From assembly GCA_002966495.1 (NCBI GenBank), contig CP016490.1, positions 682,001 through 746,000 of the forward strand: DNA of 64,000 bases, in the 5' to 3' direction. Shown piece after piece: positions 61,251 to 64,000 of the stretch. The stretch comes from Halomonas sp. GFAJ-1. Lineage in GTDB: Bacteria > Pseudomonadota > Gammaproteobacteria > Pseudomonadales > Halomonadaceae. The position numbers were made by a program, and so were the translations under genes. Numbering within the stretch: position 1 is the first letter of the stretch; each line of letters starts with the position of its first letter. The notes beneath the pieces were generated by a model, which was not told the DNA's origin, made no database searches, and worked only from the letters and a program-made list of their open reading frames with translations.

Positions 61251-61404
61251 TCATTTATGGTCGACGCGCCTCGGGATAATGGCGTTCATCATAATTCCGC
61301 TTACTACTTTCAGCGGATAACCGCGATCGACGGATATAGCCTATGCCTTCTTTGGTGATGCGCCTGGGCCGTCATCGGTTTTGCCTGCCCTCTAGGAGGG
61401 ATGC

Positions 61405-63162
61405 ATGAGCGAAACTGGTGCTACGGCAGGCCGTCAGAACAGTACGCCCCAAAACGCCCCCCGCAGTGGAACGGCAGAGAGTGAGACTAAAAACACGCCG
61501 ACGGCTGAACGCATGCTGAAACAGCTGCGTGGCAACCCTCTGGTAGTGCTATTGGTCGCTGCTGCTGCGTCTATTGCTGTTGTCGCTGCGCTCTTCATGT
61601 GGGCCAGCAGCCCTGAATACCGCGTGCTCTACAGCAACCTTAGTGAAGCCGACGGCGGGCGCATCATCGCCGAACTCGATAGTCGAGGCGTTCCCTATCA
61701 GTTTAGCGAAGGCGGCCAAGCGCTCTTAGTGCCTGGCAATCATGTTCACACGCTTAGGCTTCAGCTTGCTGAGCAAGGCCTGCCTCGCGGCGGCAACCTT
61801 GGCCTGGAGCTTATGGATAACCAAGCCTTCGGTATTAGTCAGTTTGCTGAACAGGTGAACTTCCAGCGCGGCCTAGAAGGTGAATTGGCCCGTTCCATTG
61901 AGTCACTTGGCCCAGTGGAACGGGTGCGGGTTCACCTTTCCATGGCCAAGCCGTCGGTCTTTATACGCGACCGCGAGCCTGCCAAGGCATCCATCGTTCT
62001 GACCCTACTACCCGGCCGAGTTTTAGGTGAAGGCCAGGTTAGCGCTATTGTGCACATGGTCTCCAGCAGCGTGCCTGAACTGTCCACCGAGGACGTCACG
62101 GTAGTCGATCAAAACGGTCGCCTATTGACCGCCAACACCTCTCAGGGGAATGACCTTGACGGTTCCCAACTGGCGTATATCACCGAAGTAGAGCGCTCCT
62201 ACCAGCGCCGTATCGAGAATATTCTTTCGCCTATCTTGGGCAGCGAAAACGTGCGCGCCCAGGTGGCTGCACAAATCGATTTTTCACGCCGTGAAGAAAC
62301 CTCTGAGCGTTATGGCCCTAACCAAGCGCCTAATGAATCGGCCGTGCGCAGCCGCCAATTAAGTCTTTCTTATGATGGGGAAGACCCGTTAGCAACGGGA
62401 ATACCCGGCGCGCTTAGTAACACTCCGCCTGGCGTAGCACCTGCCCCTATCAATCAGCCAGACGCTGAGGAGGGTGAGAATGACCTGCCGGCCAATGCGC
62501 TACGCAACCTACGCCAAGACGACGTCGTTAATTACGAAGTTGATCGCAGCATTGAGCATATCCAGCACCGCCTAGGGCAGGTTCAGCGCCTCTCTGCGGC
62601 CGTTGTCGTGAATTTTCGCCGCGCTGTGAATGATGAAGGCGAAGTAGAGCAAGTCGCTTTAAGCCCTGAAGAAGTGGCTCAGCTTGAGCGTCTTGTTCAA
62701 CAGGCGATGGGCTTCTCGTTGGCACGGGGCGACCAGGTCGAGGTCGTCAACACACCCTTTGCCAGTACTGATGAGGCGACAGAGGAAGCCGAATGGTGGC
62801 AGCGGCCAGAGATGCTCTCGCTTGCCTCCACGCTGGGGCGCTACCTACTTGTCGCTATTGCTGCGCTGCTGCTTTACTTGCTGATACTTCGTCCGCTGAT
62901 CAAACGCTACACGCAGACACCGGTCATGGCCCCCGCCATTCCTGGCACGGGCAGCACCTTTAGCGCCAGCGTCGGCGATGAAAATGATGATCAAGAGGAA
63001 GAAGCATCTTCTGAGGAAGATGACACCTATAGCAATAAGCCAAAACGTCGCCGTAAAACGTCGCTGTACGAACACAATCTTAACGACCTGCGGGAAATGG
63101 CCCAGGAAGACCCCCGTATGGTCGCGATGATTATCCGTAGTTGGATGAATGCTAATGAGTAG
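61405..63162 (+). CDS. fliF: Flagellar MS-ring protein FliF
   Basis: This protein forms the MS ring, the membrane base of the flagellum. It has 585 residues: TM1 about 48-68 (LVVLLVAAAASIAVVAALFMW), the periplasmic ring-building motifs with YRVLYSNLSEADGGRI and FAEQVNFQRGLEGELARSI, a long low-complexity linker around 310-375, TM2 about 475-495, and the cytoplasmic C-terminal FliG-binding end (LNDLREMAQEDPRMVAMIIRSWM, in two adjoining parts). GGAGGG lies just before the ATG. It overlaps fliG by eight bases. Confidence 0.96.
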   Translation: MSETGATAGRQNSTPQNAPRSGTAESETKNTPTAERMLKQLRGNPLVVLLVAAAASIAVVAALFMWASSPEYRVLYSNLSEADGGRIIAELDSRGVPYQFSEGGQALLVPGNHVHTLRLQLAEQGLPRGGNLGLELMDNQAFGISQFAEQVNFQRGLEGELARSIESLGPVERVRVHLSMAKPSVFIRDREPAKASIVLTLLPGRVLGEGQVSAIVHMVSSSVPELSTEDVTVVDQNGRLLTANTSQGNDLDGSQLAYITEVERSYQRRIENILSPILGSENVRAQVAAQIDFSRREETSERYGPNQAPNESAVRSRQLSLSYDGEDPLATGIPGALSNTPPGVAPAPINQPDAEEGENDLPANALRNLRQDDVVNYEVDRSIEHIQHRLGQVQRLSAAVVVNFRRAVNDEGEVEQVALSPEEVAQLERLVQQAMGFSLARGDQVEVVNTPFASTDEATEEAEWWQRPEMLSLASTLGRYLLVAIAALLLYLLILRPLIKRYTQTPVMAPAIPGTGSTFSASVGDENDDQEEEASSEEDDTYSNKPKRRRKTSLYEHNLNDLREMAQEDPRMVAMIIRSWMNANE

Positions 63163-64000
63163 CTCTATTGCCGAAATGAGCGGATCGCGTAAAAGCGCCA
63201 TCCTCTTGCTTGCCCTTGATGAAGATAGCGCCGCCGAAGTGTTTAAGTTTCTAAGCGCCAGCGAAGTTCAAGAGATCAGTACGGAAATGGCACGCTTGCA
63301 CCAAGTCTCCCACGAGGATATGAAGGCCGTTTTGGAAGCGTTTCACAAAGAGTCCGAAGAGTTCGTGGCGCTTAACCTCAACTCCAGCGAGCATATTCGT
63401 TCGGTACTTACTAAGGCTCTTGGCAGTGAGCGCGCCACCAGCCTCATCGAAGATATCCTTGAAACCACGGGAGGCAACTCGGGCATCGATGCACTGAACC
63501 TTATGGAAGCTTCCATGGTGTCAGAGCTTATCCGCGATGAGCACCCGCAGATTATTGCCACCATCCTGGTTCATTTAGACCGTCACCAGGCTGCCGACAT
63601 TCTGGAACTGTTTGAAGAGAAACTGCGCAACGATGTGGTTCTGCGCATAGCCACCTTTAGCGGCGTTCAGCCAGCGGCACTCCAAGAGCTCACCGAGGTA
63701 CTCACCAGCATGCTGGATGGCCAGAACCTCAAACGCAGCAAAATGGGCGGCGTAAGAACAGCCGCCGAAATTTTGAACCTGATGAACTCTTCGCAAGAAG
63801 AAGTCGCCATCGAAACCGTTCGCTCGCACAGCGAAGACCTTGCACAGAAAATTATCGACGAAATGTTCCTATTCGAGAACCTACTCGACCTGGACAACCG
63901 TGCAATTCAAATGGTGCTGCAAGAAGTCGAAACCAACTCCCTGGTGGTGGCCCTCAAAGGCGCCCAGGATGCACTGGTCGACAAGTTCCTGCGCAATATG
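63155..64000 (+). CDS. fliG: Flagellar motor switch protein FliG (3' end outside window)
   Basis: This rotor protein couples stator force to rotation. The ATG lies inside the end of fliF and the frame remains open to the last base, 282 codons of about 335. The N-terminal domain (RKSAILLLALDEDSAAEVF), middle domain (EHPQIIATILVHLDRHQAADIL, read from DEHPQIIATIL onward) and start of the C-terminal domain (QMVLQEVETNSLVVALKGA) are present. The charged torque-helix region is mostly beyond the window. The call is very secure. Confidence 0.95.
   Translation, partial: MSSSIAEMSGSRKSAILLLALDEDSAAEVFKFLSASEVQEISTEMARLHQVSHEDMKAVLEAFHKESEEFVALNLNSSEHIRSVLTKALGSERATSLIEDILETTGGNSGIDALNLMEASMVSELIRDEHPQIIATILVHLDRHQAADILELFEEKLRNDVVLRIATFSGVQPAALQELTEVLTSMLDGQNLKRSKMGGVRTAAEILNLMNSSQEEVAIETVRSHSEDLAQKIIDEMFLFENLLDLDNRAIQMVLQEVETNSLVVALKGAQDALVDKFLRNM

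Noticed and set aside
61294..61320. GCGGATAA upstream of fliF as a sigma-28 promoter
   Set aside because: The -10 is one base from consensus, but the -35 position at the N11 spacing shows almost no match, unlike the three accepted sites.

Overview
The window reads as a continuous, gene-dense chromosomal segment of a gammaproteobacterium. Protein content and gene order suggest the Halomonadaceae (Halomonas or a close relative). This is inferred from a split class II ribonucleotide reductase, the ssb-MFS-uvrA order, and a flagellar locus that carries both flhDC and flhF. I saw no tRNA or rRNA gene, insertion sequence, prophage or CRISPR array. There are 53 protein genes, two of them cut by the window edges.

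Region 1 (2-3146): the 3' part of rapA converges on a TIGR01777-type epimerase gene. Region 2 (3216-12270): a nine-gene, same-strand block that looks like a light or singlet-oxygen response regulon. It holds a renalase-like flavoprotein, a LitR/CarH-like MerR regulator without the B12-ligand motif, a class I photolyase, a SnoaL-like protein, an SDR, a COG2907 flavoprotein, DUF1365, a cyclopropane-synthase-like methyltransferase with substituted active-site residues (UfaM-like) and DUF2878. TTGTA/TACAA repeats lie in the two main promoters.

Region 3 (12303-27830): a PAS-GGDEF-EAL protein with a strong sigma-28 promoter, fabA-fabB, a PlsC-type acyltransferase with an RmlD-like protein, ssb, a YajR-like transporter, uvrA, a Crp/Fnr regulator, nrdJa-nrdJb behind a pair of NrdR boxes, and a secreted protein of unknown function.

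Region 4 (27834-64000): flagella, chemotaxis and c-di-GMP. One minus-strand run reads flhB-flhA-flhF-(FlhG-like)-flhE-fliA-motC-motD-(phytochrome-like GGDEF)-(CACHE-PAS-GGDEF-EAL). A second holds motA-motB-cheA-cheW, three chemoreceptors, cheR, cheB, cheY and cheZ. Next come flhDC, fliS-fliT-fliK-fhlB behind a sigma-28 promoter, a YcgR-PilZ-HD-GYP fusion, flaG behind a near-perfect sigma-28 promoter, fliE, and fliF-fliG running off the end.

The most unusual items are in region 4. The place normally taken by flhG holds a 188-residue protein that keeps the DQAxxLR FlhF-activating motif but has no MinD-type P-loop. FlhF carries a C-terminal extension of about 350 residues. A phytochrome-type sensor has lost the bilin cysteine and the conserved histidines but keeps an intact GGEEF cyclase. 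A PilZ protein is fused to an HD-GYP domain with a damaged metal site. Together these point to a flagellar system with FlhDC control, an altered FlhF/FlhG module and strong c-di-GMP input.
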